A stretch of 64,000 bases of DNA from Bacillota bacterium (GTDB lineage: Bacteria > Bacillota > Limnochordia > Limnochordales > ZCTH02-B6): contig PKQR01000001.1 in NCBI GenBank assembly GCA_017578085.1, positions 1-64,000 on the forward strand, read 5' to 3'. The position numbers were made by a program, and so were the translations under genes. Below are positions 33,342 through 41,083 of the stretch, piece after piece. Below the pieces are notes generated by a model. It was not told the origin of the DNA, ran no database searches, and was given only the letters and a program-made list of their open reading frames with translations. Position 1 is the stretch's first letter. Each line of letters opens with the position of its first letter.

Positions 33342-33389
33342 GTGATACAATTTAACTATCAAAGGTGAAACCCGTGGAGGGAACGCCTG

Positions 33390-34280
33390 GTGGAGCTGCG
33401 CCAGCTGCGGTATTTCCTCGCCCTGGCCCACCACCTGCATTTCGCCCGGGCCGCGGAAAGCCTGCACATCAGCCAGCCTTCGTTGAGCCAGCAGATCCGT
33501 GCCCTCGAGGAGGAGCTGGGTGTCACCCTCTTTGAGCGCTCCCGCCGGCACGTCGCGCTGACGGCCGATGGGGAGGCGTTGCTGCCGTATGCGCGGCAGC
33601 TGGTGGCCCTGGCCGACGATGCCCTGGCCGAATTCGCCGAGCGGGGGGGCCTCCGGCGGGGCCGCGTGCGCTTGGGCACGACGCCGACGTTGGGCGGGCA
33701 CCTCTTGCCGGGCCTCATCAACGATTTCTTCGCCGCCTATCCCGGCCTCGAGTTAATCATCACGGAGGACGGTTCCGACCGGCTCGCCCGGGGCCTGCAG
33801 GAAGGCCGCCTCGACCTCGCGCTGCTGGTGGAGGACCCCAGCATCAACGGTCAAGTCTTTGAAGCCCTGCTAAAGGAGCGCATCGTCGTCGCCCTGCCCC
33901 CGGGCCACCGCTTATGCGGCAGGGAGGCGATTCCCCTGAAGGAGCTGCGCAAGGAAGGCTTCATCATCTGCCGGGAAGGGTACCACCTGCGCAGCCTGAC
34001 CTTGTCGGCCTGCACCCAAGCCGGCTTCGCGCCCCGCATCGCGGTCAGCGGCACCGACGTGGACACCGCCCTGCGCTTCGTGCAGTCGGGCCTGGGCGTC
34101 GCCCTTGTGCCCGAGATCGCGGTGCGGCACTTCGGCGGGGTTGAGACGGTGGCCTTGAGCGACCCGCCGCTGGAGCGCACCATCGGCCTCGCCTACAATC
34201 CCGGCCGCTACCTGTCCCGGGCAGCCGCGGCCCTGCGGGAATTCTTGCGGGCCAAACTGCGGCACGAGAACGGCGTATAA
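33390..34280 (+). CDS. LysR-family transcriptional regulator
   Basis: This 296-residue LysR regulator has an N-terminal winged helix (M-E-L-R-Q-L-R-Y-F through L-F-E-R, residues 1-60, with S-Q-P-S-L-S-Q-Q-I in the recognition helix) and a C-terminal effector domain of the periplasmic-binding fold. GTG 33390 follows GTGGAGGGA. Divergent from sdhCAB, with a T-N11-A box in the shared region, so it could control the sdh operon or itself. The effector is unknown. The gene converges on the bacillithiol-disulfide reductase gene. Confidence 0.92.
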   Translation: MELRQLRYFLALAHHLHFARAAESLHISQPSLSQQIRALEEELGVTLFERSRRHVALTADGEALLPYARQLVALADDALAEFAERGGLRRGRVRLGTTPTLGGHLLPGLINDFFAAYPGLELIITEDGSDRLARGLQEGRLDLALLVEDPSINGQVFEALLKERIVVALPPGHRLCGREAIPLKELRKEGFIICREGYHLRSLTLSACTQAGFAPRIAVSGTDVDTALRFVQSGLGVALVPEIAVRHFGGVETVALSDPPLERTIGLAYNPGRYLSRAAAALREFLRAKLRHENGV

Positions 34281-34296
34281 GCGCGTGAATCCGCTG

Positions 34297-35310
34297 CTAG
34301 CGGCCGAGCCGGGCGGCCAGGTGGCGGACGATCGCCGGGCCGTGGAAGCGCCCGTTCTCGATCATCAGGTGGTTGGGCTCGTAGCCCCCGGCGGCCACGC
34401 CGGCCAGGTAGACGCCGGGCACGTTGGTTTCCATGGTCTCGGGATCGTATACCGGGGCGCCGGTTTCCGGGTCGATCTTGACGCCCAGCTTGATTTTGAG
34501 CGAATGATCCGGCTCGTAACCCGTCATGGCCAGCACGAAATCACATGGAAGCGCGAAGCGGTTGCCGCCGTCCTGCACCAGGTGCACCGCGTCCCGCTCG
34601 ATGCGCTCGACGCGGGTGTTGAAGTATGCCGTGATCTCGCCGGCCCGCAGGCGCGCCTCCAGCTCCGGGCGGATCCACGGCTTCACGTGATCCGACATGG
34701 ACGGCCCCCGGTGCACGATGGTGACGCGGGCCCCGTACCGGAACAGCTCCAGGGCCACCTGGGCGGCGGAGTTGCGGCCGCCGACGACGATGACCCGCTG
34801 GCCAAAGTAAGGGTAGGGCCGGTCGTAGTGGTGGCGCACGTGGGGCAGGTCTTCCCCGGGCACCCCGAGCATCCGGGGGTTGTCGTAGTATCCCGTCGCG
34901 ATGACCACGGCGCGGCTCTTGTACTGACGCACGCGGCCAGTCCGGTCGACCGTCTTGACGGTGAAGTCGCCGAACTCCCCCGCCACGTCCACGACCGGTT
35001 CGTAGGTGTGCAGGTTGACCTGCTCGCGCTGGGCGACCTTCTGGAAATAGGCGATGCCTTCGGCGCGGGTCGGCCGCAGGTGGGGCAGGGCAAAGGGGAT
35101 CCCGCCGATTTCGAGCCGCTCCGCGGAGCTGAAGAAGGTCATGGTCTCGGGAAACTGGACCAAGGTGTTGAGAAACGGGCCCTTTTCAAGGATTAAATGG
35201 GAAAGCCCGTGACGGCGCGCCGCCACTGCGCACGCCAGCCCGCACGGGCCCCCGCCGACGATGATCAGGTCCAAGACGGCCGTTTCCGGCCCGCCGGGTG
35301 CCTGCGACAC
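34297..35310 (-). CDS. bacillithiol disulfide reductase (YpdA/Bdr-type)
   Basis: This 337-residue FAD- and NADPH-dependent protein of the YpdA family has D-L-I-I-V-G-G-G-P-C-G-L at the N-terminus (with the characteristic Cys in G-P-C-G), V-V-G-G-R-N-S-A-A at the NADPH site, and A-T-G-Y in the linker. YpdA/Bdr reduces oxidised bacillithiol in Bacillota, so the organism may use bacillithiol as its small thiol. No bacillithiol synthesis gene is in this window. GTG 35310 is preceded by GGAGGTGG. It converges on the LysR gene. Confidence 0.85.
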   Translation of the reverse strand: MSQAPGGPETAVLDLIIVGGGPCGLACAVAARRHGLSHLILEKGPFLNTLVQFPETMTFFSSAERLEIGGIPFALPHLRPTRAEGIAYFQKVAQREQVNLHTYEPVVDVAGEFGDFTVKTVDRTGRVRQYKSRAVVIATGYYDNPRMLGVPGEDLPHVRHHYDRPYPYFGQRVIVVGGRNSAAQVALELFRYGARVTIVHRGPSMSDHVKPWIRPELEARLRAGEITAYFNTRVERIERDAVHLVQDGGNRFALPCDFVLAMTGYEPDHSLKIKLGVKIDPETGAPVYDPETMETNVPGVYLAGVAAGGYEPNHLMIENGRFHGPAIVRHLAARLGR

Positions 35311-35337
35311 CGGACCCACCTCCGCCGGTTAATCATA

Positions 35338-35550
35338 TCACAACGGGGTGGGATGCGCGGCGTCGTCCGCCTCGCCTTCGGCGGAATCCTCCTCCAGCCC
35401 GGCGGGGAGCCGGCCCGCCCGTTTCAGCGCTTGCCGCAGCAGGAAGTCAATCTGCGCGTTGAGGCTGCGCAGTTCGTCCGCCGCCCACTTTTGCAGCGCC
35501 GCATGAACTTTGGGATCCAGCCGCAGCAGGACGGCTTTTCTCCCGGGCAC
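35338..35550 (-). CDS. ribbon-helix-helix (Arc/CopG-type) DNA-binding protein
   Basis: This 70-residue protein opens with R-K-A-V-L-L-R-L-D-P-K-V-H-A-A-L, a beta-strand and helix typical of ribbon-helix-helix repressors. A second helix with N-A-Q-I-D-F-L-L-R-Q-A-L-K-R-A-G-R follows, and the tail is acidic. It dimerises to read DNA with the beta-ribbon. The start is GTG 35550, 15 nt after the SPFH gene, so the two are co-transcribed. The TGATAT direct repeats in the SPFH promoter are a plausible operator. It is not an obvious toxin-antitoxin pair because the partner is a membrane protein. Confidence 0.82.
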   Translation of the reverse strand: MPGRKAVLLRLDPKVHAALQKWAADELRSLNAQIDFLLRQALKRAGRLPAGLEEDSAEGEADDAAHPTPL

Positions 35551-35565
35551 AACGACAACCCCAGT

Positions 35566-36432
35566 CTAGTAGAGGGAACCGGCGTTCACGATGGGCTGCG
35601 GGTTGCGGTCCGCGCACAGCACCACCAGCAGGTTCCCCACCATCTGCGCCTTGCGCTCGTCATCCAAATCCACGATGTGGCGCTCCTTGAGCATATCAAG
35701 AGCCATCTCCACCATGCCCACGGCGCCCTCCACGATCTTTTGCCGGGCGGCGATGACCGCGTTGGCCTGCTGCCGCTGGAGCATGGCGCTGGCGATCTCG
35801 GGCGCGTAGGCCAGGTGGCTGATGCGGGCCTCCAGGACCTCCACGCCGGCTTTGCTCAAGCGCTCCTGCACGGCCGCCTTGAGCTGCTCGTTGATCTCTG
35901 CGGCGTTGGCGGCCAAGGACAGCGTATGTTCGTCGTGGGCGTCATAAGGGTACTGCGTGGCCAAGGCGCGCAGGGCCGCCTCGCTTTGCACCTCAACGTA
36001 CTCGGCGTAATTGTCCACCTCAAACAGGGCCTCGGCCGTGTCCACCACGCGCCAGACGACGACGGCGGCGATCTCGATGGGGTTGGAGTCCTTGTCGTTG
36101 ACCTTGAGCTTGTTGGTTTCGAAGTTGCGCACGCGGGTGGAAACCTTCGTCTTGGTCGTGAGCGGGTTGGCCCACCAGAGCCCCGGCTGGCGCACGGTGC
36201 CCCGATAGCGCCCAAACAGCTGCAGTACACGGGCTTCGTTGGGGCTCACCGCAAACAGCCCGCCCCAGAGAAGCGCGACAAGAGCGAGGGCCAGCGCGAA
36301 CCCGACGATGCCGGCGACCCGCTCCGCGCGGATGCTCACCACTAGGCCATAGCCGGAGCCGAGGGTGGCGGCAAAAAGCAAGACGACCGCCAAGATGCCG
36401 GGAAACGCCTTGTACTCCATTTCGCGGATCAT
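35566..36432 (-). CDS. SPFH/band-7 (stomatin-like) domain membrane protein
   Basis: This 288-residue protein has two closely spaced N-terminal hydrophobic segments (about residues 10-32 and 40-60) and then an SPFH domain (about 60-230) with A-R-V-L-Q-L-F-G-R-Y-R-G-T and P-L-T-T-K-T-K. The C-terminal part is helical, with A-R-Q-K-I-V-E-G-A. Such proteins scaffold membrane microdomains or proteases. ATG 36432 follows GAGG at close spacing; the upstream frame to 36564 runs through the promoter. It is paired with an RHH protein gene. A sigma-A promoter lies 155 bp upstream. Confidence 0.88.
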   Translation of the reverse strand: MIREMEYKAFPGILAVVLLFAATLGSGYGLVVSIRAERVAGIVGFALALALVALLWGGLFAVSPNEARVLQLFGRYRGTVRQPGLWWANPLTTKTKVSTRVRNFETNKLKVNDKDSNPIEIAAVVVWRVVDTAEALFEVDNYAEYVEVQSEAALRALATQYPYDAHDEHTLSLAANAAEINEQLKAAVQERLSKAGVEVLEARISHLAYAPEIASAMLQRQQANAVIAARQKIVEGAVGMVEMALDMLKERHIVDLDDERKAQMVGNLLVVLCADRNPQPIVNAGSLY

Positions 36433-36586
36433 CTTTTCCTCACCGCTCCTTTCGATGCAGCCGCACTTGGCCGGCGCACTCCGCTGGTCGCGCCGCGGCT
36501 GGCCGTGGGGCGTGGGCGCTGCGGCCGGCCCCGCGGCCTGGAAAACGGCCACACGACTGCTCACGGCTGCCTGTGCTGCTATCTAG

Positions 36587-36616
36587 ATGATATTAAAGTG
36601 ATATCACACGCGTCAA
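36587..36616 (-). promoter_or_regulatory. SPFH/RHH operon promoter with operator-like repeats
   Basis: On the minus strand, TTGACG (36616-36611) and TATCAT (36592-36587) are spaced 18 bp. The spacer carries two direct copies of TGATAT 11 bp apart (36588-36593, 36599-36604), one helical turn, as expected for a dimeric RHH repressor. The 257 bp between this promoter and the next one (36617-36873) show no gene or structure I can support. Confidence 0.6.
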
Positions 36617-36873
36617 GGGAAAACCGGAGGTCGACATGAGGTGCGATTCAGTGGGCCGCTCGTCATGGCTGTCCGTTTGCCGGGCTGCGAATCAAGCCGG
36701 CGGGGGATGGCCAGGCGCAAGAGCTCCTGCTCCGGGTAAGCGCGCTCCCCGGGCCGTCATCGGCTGACCTCGGCTCAGCTCAGCTCGGATGTGCCCCATT
36801 CGACAGCGGCGGCAATAAGCACTTTTCTGATAACAATCTATTCCGTGAGCCTCCAGGCGGCTCCTGCTTCGCC

Positions 36874-36902
36874 TTGATCCGCCCATCGGCCGGTGCTATA
36901 CT
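36874..36902 (+). promoter_or_regulatory. promoter for a probable leaderless mRNA
   Basis: TTGATC (36874-36879) and TATACT (36897-36902) are 17 bp apart. The start point would be near 36909, only about three bases before ATG 36912 (or six before ATG 36915), and there is no ribosome-binding site. Confidence 0.6.
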
Positions 36903-36911
36903 GCTCACGCT

Positions 36912-37844
36912 ATGATGCGCTTTGAGAGAGAGCGGTACGAGCGGGCGTTCCTCAGCTTCGCCCGGGCCGTCACGGTCGGCATCGCCTACGTTACGGCGTC
37001 GCCCATCCCGGGGCTGACGTCGTCTTTTGTGGCCATCTTCACGTCGCTGTTGCCCTTCGACCTGATGGTGGCCGCCGCGCGGCCCTTGGTGACGTGGAAC
37101 GAGTGGCGACAAATGGTAGCCGTGGTCAGGCCGCGCCTTTGGGCCACGGCCCTGACGCTGCTCAAGGGCGTCGTCGTCGGGACGGCGTGCGGCCTGCTGG
37201 CGCTGGTGGGCCTGCACCACTTCGCCGGGGCGGTGCTGACGGTGGGGCTGTCGTACGTCTGGGCTTTGCGCACCCGCTATGTCATCTCGTCGTACGTGGC
37301 CATCCTCTCGGGCCTGAGCGTGTTCGAGCGGCTGGCGGCCCTGGATACGCCGCATACGGTGCGGATCGCGGCGGAGATCGTGTACGCCGTCGTTTACTCG
37401 GGCGTCGGCACCTTCCTGGGCTTGGCCGCGGGGTGGCTGGCCGGCCTCGCTGTGGGGAGCGTCACGCGCCTGTTTTTGTCCCGGCCGTACCGGTCGCTGC
37501 AGAGCGCAGCCTACGACCCGCCCATGACCAAGAAACCCTTTGATGAGGTGCTCCACATCGGCCCCAACAGCCTGCTGGTCACCGCCAAGGTGGAGGAAGG
37601 CTCGCCCCTGGCCTACCGGGCCTTGTGGGAGTCGCGGCTCCGGGAGGACTGGAAGGCCACGGTCCTTTCGGTGCGGCGGGGCGCAGAGGAAGTGATCATG
37701 CCCCGCGGCACGTTTGTGCTCATGCCCGGCGACGAGCTGTTGGTGCTCGCGGACAGCAGCGTGGCGGAAAGCCTGCGGGCACAGTTTCAGGCATCCCCGG
37801 GCGCGGGGGCGCCCGGCGCGCCCACGGTTTCCCAGACAACATGA
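36912..37844 (+). CDS. membrane protein with a C-terminal TrkA-C (RCK_C) domain
   Basis: This 310-residue protein has a membrane part with about four to five helices (about residues 15-175) and then a TrkA-C domain (about 205-290, S-L-L-V-T-A-K-V-E-E-G-S-P-L and M-P-G-D-E-L-L-V-L-A). TrkA-C domains bind small ligands and gate transporters or channels. The membrane portion is unlike Trk or Kef families I know, so the transported substrate is unknown. Transcription seems to begin a few bases before the start codon, suggesting leaderless translation. A MATE gene follows after a 28-bp tandem repeat. Confidence 0.78.
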   Translation: MMRFERERYERAFLSFARAVTVGIAYVTASPIPGLTSSFVAIFTSLLPFDLMVAAARPLVTWNEWRQMVAVVRPRLWATALTLLKGVVVGTACGLLALVGLHHFAGAVLTVGLSYVWALRTRYVISSYVAILSGLSVFERLAALDTPHTVRIAAEIVYAVVYSGVGTFLGLAAGWLAGLAVGSVTRLFLSRPYRSLQSAAYDPPMTKKPFDEVLHIGPNSLLVTAKVEEGSPLAYRALWESRLREDWKATVLSVRRGAEEVIMPRGTFVLMPGDELLVLADSSVAESLRAQFQASPGAGAPGAPTVSQTT

Positions 37845-37853
37845 ACGCGGGAT

Positions 37854-37909
37854 GAGTTTGCAAGGGCTTGCGCCGGCGTGGGAGTTTGCAAGGGCTTGCG
37901 CCGGCGTGG
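37854..37909. repeat. perfect tandem duplication of a 28-bp unit
   Basis: The unit at 37854-37881 is repeated exactly at 37882-37909. Each copy contains GCAAG-GG-CTTGC, a small hairpin. It lies in non-coding DNA between the TrkA-C gene and the MATE gene. Confidence 0.9.
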
Positions 37910-37977
37910 ACGGCTGCGGGCGCGGGCGGCGGGAGGTACCCGCCACGGCCGCGGCGAAATGCGTTGCCCCCGCGAAG

Positions 37978-37986
37978 TGATATACT
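37978..37986 (+). promoter_or_regulatory. extended -10 promoter for the MATE gene
   Basis: TGATATACT is an extended -10 element (TG-N-TATACT), about 70 bp before the MATE start. No -35 is evident, which an extended -10 can tolerate. Confidence 0.5.
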
Positions 37987-38056
37987 GGTATCGCGCCGCG
38001 TGCCGGCGGCGCCGCTATGTTTTGCGTTCATCTCCTTCTTATAGGGAGTCCTCGAC

Positions 38057-39481
38057 ATGAAAGCGACAACGCGGGCTGAGCGCGCACCCGGACAAGCCGG
38101 CCACATGCGCGACTTTACCACCGGCAACATCTGGCAGCACATTCTGGTCTTCTCGTGGCCGATGTTCGTCGGCAACTTGTTCCAGGTGCTGTACAACACC
38201 GTCGACAGCTTCTGGGTGGGGCGCTTCATTGGGGCGGAGGCGCTGGCCGCGGTGTCGGTCAGCGCTCCGGTCGTCTTTGCCCTGGTGGCCCTGATCATGG
38301 GCCTGACCATGGCCACCACGACGCTGGTGGCCCAGTACCGGGGCGCCCGGGACGATGAGAACGTGCGCCGCACGGTGGCCAACTCGCTCATCCTCATCAC
38401 CGCCCTGGGGCTCGTGTCAACGGTAGTGGGCTATATCTGGCGCGTGCCCATCCTGCGGCTCATGCAGACGCCCGAGGAGATCCTGCAGCCTGCCGCGGTG
38501 TACCTGGGCATCTTCCTGTTGGGCCTGGTGCCCGCCTTCCTATACAACGTGCTGAGCTCGATCCTGCGGGGGCTGGGCGACTCCCGCACCCCGCTGCGTT
38601 TCCTCATCTACGCGACGGTGCTCAACATTGTGCTGGACCCGCTCTTTATCCTGGGCTTTGGGCCCGTGCCGCCCATGGGCATCGCCGGCGTGGCGTGGGC
38701 GACCCTGATCGCGCAGACCTTGGCCACGGTATTGACTTTTGCGTACATGGCCCGCCACACGGACCTCTTGCCCACCGAGCGCCGGCAGTGGCAGGTCGAC
38801 CGGCAACTGGTCGTCAAGCTGTTCACCATCGGCGTGCCGGCGGGGCTTCAGTCCACCATCGTGTCCTTTAGCATGGTGGGGGTCACCGCGCTGGTCAACA
38901 CCTTTGGGCCAGCGGTGGTGGCCGCCTTCGGCGCCGCGGGACGGGTGGACCAGTTCGCCTTTTTGCCGGCCATGTCCATCAGCCTGGCGGTCACAGCCCT
39001 GGTGGGCCAAAACCTGGGAGCGGGCCGGAAGGACCGGGTGCGGGAGATCGTCATCCGCTCCAGCGTCCTCACCGCGGCCATCACCGGCACGATAACGCTG
39101 ATCGCGGTGCTGGCGCCGACGCTCTTGATCCAGATCTTTATCGACGACCCGGCGGTGCTCGACGAGGGTGCCCGCTACCTGCGCATCGTCGGTCTCAACT
39201 ACGTGCCGCTGGCCCTCATGTTTATCGTCACGGGAGTGCTGCGGGGCGCCGGGGACACGTTCGTCTCCATGCTCATCAGCTTCGTGACCCTCTGGGTCGT
39301 GCGGGTGCCCCTGGCGTGGTTCCTGTCGTACCCGGTCGGGTGGGGGCCTTCCGGCACGTGGCTGGCCATCGTGCTCAGCACCATCCTAGGCCTCGTCCTC
39401 AACTGGTCGTACTACCGCACCGGATACTGGCAGCGCAAGGTAGTGGTGCGCCCGCCGCGGCCGGGGCCGGCCGAAGGGTAA
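38057..39481 (+). CDS. MATE-family multidrug efflux transporter
   Basis: This 474-residue transporter of the MATE family has twelve membrane helices in two homologous halves (about 25-240 and 255-450). P-M-F-V-G-N-L-F-Q-V-L-Y-N-T-V-D-S-F-W-V-G and the later V-T-A-L-V-G-Q-N-L-G-A-G are typical. MATE proteins expel cationic drugs or metabolites using Na+ or H+ gradients. ATG 38057 lies inside GTCCTCGACATG without a strong ribosome site. A second MATE gene is at 44157-45680. The regulator is not apparent. Confidence 0.92.
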   Translation: MKATTRAERAPGQAGHMRDFTTGNIWQHILVFSWPMFVGNLFQVLYNTVDSFWVGRFIGAEALAAVSVSAPVVFALVALIMGLTMATTTLVAQYRGARDDENVRRTVANSLILITALGLVSTVVGYIWRVPILRLMQTPEEILQPAAVYLGIFLLGLVPAFLYNVLSSILRGLGDSRTPLRFLIYATVLNIVLDPLFILGFGPVPPMGIAGVAWATLIAQTLATVLTFAYMARHTDLLPTERRQWQVDRQLVVKLFTIGVPAGLQSTIVSFSMVGVTALVNTFGPAVVAAFGAAGRVDQFAFLPAMSISLAVTALVGQNLGAGRKDRVREIVIRSSVLTAAITGTITLIAVLAPTLLIQIFIDDPAVLDEGARYLRIVGLNYVPLALMFIVTGVLRGAGDTFVSMLISFVTLWVVRVPLAWFLSYPVGWGPSGTWLAIVLSTILGLVLNWSYYRTGYWQRKVVVRPPRPGPAEG

Positions 39482-39542
39482 ATCCCGGGGTCTTGGCGCA
39501 GGGGCTGCCGCCGGGGACCGCGCGCGTCGCGGGCTTGCCGGT

Positions 39543-39770
39543 TCAGTGGCCTAGGATCCAGTCTCCGACCGGCGTGAAGACCCGCTGCAACATCGACATG
39601 GGGTACTGCAGCGCGTCCGGGCGGAACTCAAAGAGGGCAAAAAGGCACAGCGTCAGCACGGTCAGCGCGAGCATGGCCCAAAGTTCCCCCGTCTTGCCGC
39701 GGCGGCTCAAGGACGGGGCTTGGATCAGGGCGCCGGCGCCTAAGATGAGCAGCGCGAACAGAAACCTCAC
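39543..39770 (-). CDS. small membrane protein at the end of the germination operon
   Basis: This 75-residue protein has two hydrophobic segments (about residues 2-17 and 27-46) and ends with V-G-D-W-I-L-G-H. GTG 39770 overlaps the gerC stop (GTGA), and GGGGAGGCGG is upstream, so it is co-translated with gerC. Small two-helix proteins of this kind (GerD- or GerF-unrelated) occur at the end of some ger operons and can modulate the receptor; I cannot name this one. Confidence 0.6.
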   Translation of the reverse strand: MRFLFALLILGAGALIQAPSLSRRGKTGELWAMLALTVLTLCLFALFEFRPDALQYPMSMLQRVFTPVGDWILGH

Positions 39771-41083
39771 TGGGTTCCGCCTCCCCGTCCAGGAAACTCC
39801 AGTTGCGGCTCGGGGCCCGCAGGTCGGGTCGCGAGGCCTGTGCGGACGACCAGGACCTCGATGTCGTAAACCATCTGCATCCGCGGAAACAGCTCCGCCC
39901 ATTGTTCCCGCATGCCTCGCCACCACTCGGGGCGGCTGCGGCGAAAGCTCGCGCCAAATCCCGCGGCATCCGAGTTGACGGCTTGCATTTGCCGCACCGC
40001 CCCCTCTACGAAGCCCCGGAAGATGTCCGCCGCGGCCCTCTCCACCGCGGCCGCCACCTCGGGGTTTTCAACATCCAGCAGCGACGTGGTGTTGACGACC
40101 TCCGTGATAAGCCGGGCCTGAAAGCGCAGGGTGGGCGGATCGTCGGCGAACGGGGCCAGGTATGTGGTGGCCCGCTGCAACTGGAGCGAAATGAGGTCTC
40201 GCGGGTGCACGGGGTCCCGGCTGGCGCCGTCGGGCCCGCGGGCCGCGCCGGCGCCGCCGGACGTGCCGCCCGTGTCGCCCGGGCCACCCGTGCCGGGTGT
40301 GCCCCGGTCACCTCCCAAGTAGGTCAGGACCGCGTCGGCAGGTACCGACACGACAGTGCGGGGCCGGTCGTTGAGCAGCAGTTGCAGGCCGATGGCCTCT
40401 TCCCGGTTGAGGTAACCCGCGAGCCGGTCGCCCCGCATAAGCCCCGCCCCGATGAGCTCCATGTCCCCCAGGTCGGTGCCGCCGCCCGGCTCCTGCACCG
40501 ACGAAGGCGCGATGGCGGTAAGAAACGGGTCCATGCCCTCCTCGCCCAGGGCGACGAACAGGTTGCGCACACTGCTTACCGCTATCCGCTGGTTGCGGAC
40601 CAAGTCGCTCCAGGCTTCCCCCGGCACCGCCGGCAGCGGGGAGGCAATGTTGAGCAGCGTCGCCGCCTCGCCGGGCGTCACGGCCACCAGGAGGTCGGTG
40701 CGGACCATCTGCTCGCGGACAAGAAAGTCCACCAACGGGAACAGCCCCCGCCGGGCCAGCTCGTCACCGATGACCAGCATCTGCAGGTGCTCAAGGAAGA
40801 TTTGCCGGGGCACCCTCTTCTGCAGGTTGGACAGGGCCTCCGCCACCGTGCGGCCCCGGGCTTGGGCGAGAAAGAAGGGCGCGCCCTCCCCTCCGGTGCT
40901 GCTTGGACCCACGCCCAGGCGCGTGGGCATGATAACCTGGGCGGTCAACAGGATCTCCCCGGCCTCTGCCGCGTCCAGCGCCAGGAGGTCGATGAGGGCC
41001 AGGCGGTTGACCTCGGCGCTTTGTACGCACCCCGCGGCCAGCATTGCCAGGCTCAAGAGCAGCGCGCACCGTGCCGCCTTCAT
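39767..41083 (-). CDS. gerC: spore germination receptor lipoprotein, Ger(x)C family
   Basis: This 438-residue C subunit of a nutrient germinant receptor has a lipoprotein signal (L-A-A-G-C at residues 15-19), so it is attached to the outer face of the spore inner membrane. R-L-A-L-I-D-L-L-A-L-D and later L-V-I-G-D-E-L-A-R-R-G fit the Ger(x)C pattern. A Gly/Thr/Ala-rich insertion (about residues 258-290) is unusual. The start ATG 41083 overlaps the gerB stop (ATGA). Confidence 0.88.
   Translation of the reverse strand: MKAARCALLLSLAMLAAGCVQSAEVNRLALIDLLALDAAEAGEILLTAQVIMPTRLGVGPSSTGGEGAPFFLAQARGRTVAEALSNLQKRVPRQIFLEHLQMLVIGDELARRGLFPLVDFLVREQMVRTDLLVAVTPGEAATLLNIASPLPAVPGEAWSDLVRNQRIAVSSVRNLFVALGEEGMDPFLTAIAPSSVQEPGGGTDLGDMELIGAGLMRGDRLAGYLNREEAIGLQLLLNDRPRTVVSVPADAVLTYLGGDRGTPGTGGPGDTGGTSGGAGAARGPDGASRDPVHPRDLISLQLQRATTYLAPFADDPPTLRFQARLITEVVNTTSLLDVENPEVAAAVERAAADIFRGFVEGAVRQMQAVNSDAAGFGASFRRSRPEWWRGMREQWAELFPRMQMVYDIEVLVVRTGLATRPAGPEPQLEFPGRGGGTQ

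Noticed and set aside
35338..36432. Toxin-antitoxin interpretation of the RHH/SPFH pair
   Set aside because: The partner is a full-size SPFH membrane protein, not a toxin; the gene order and sizes do not fit.
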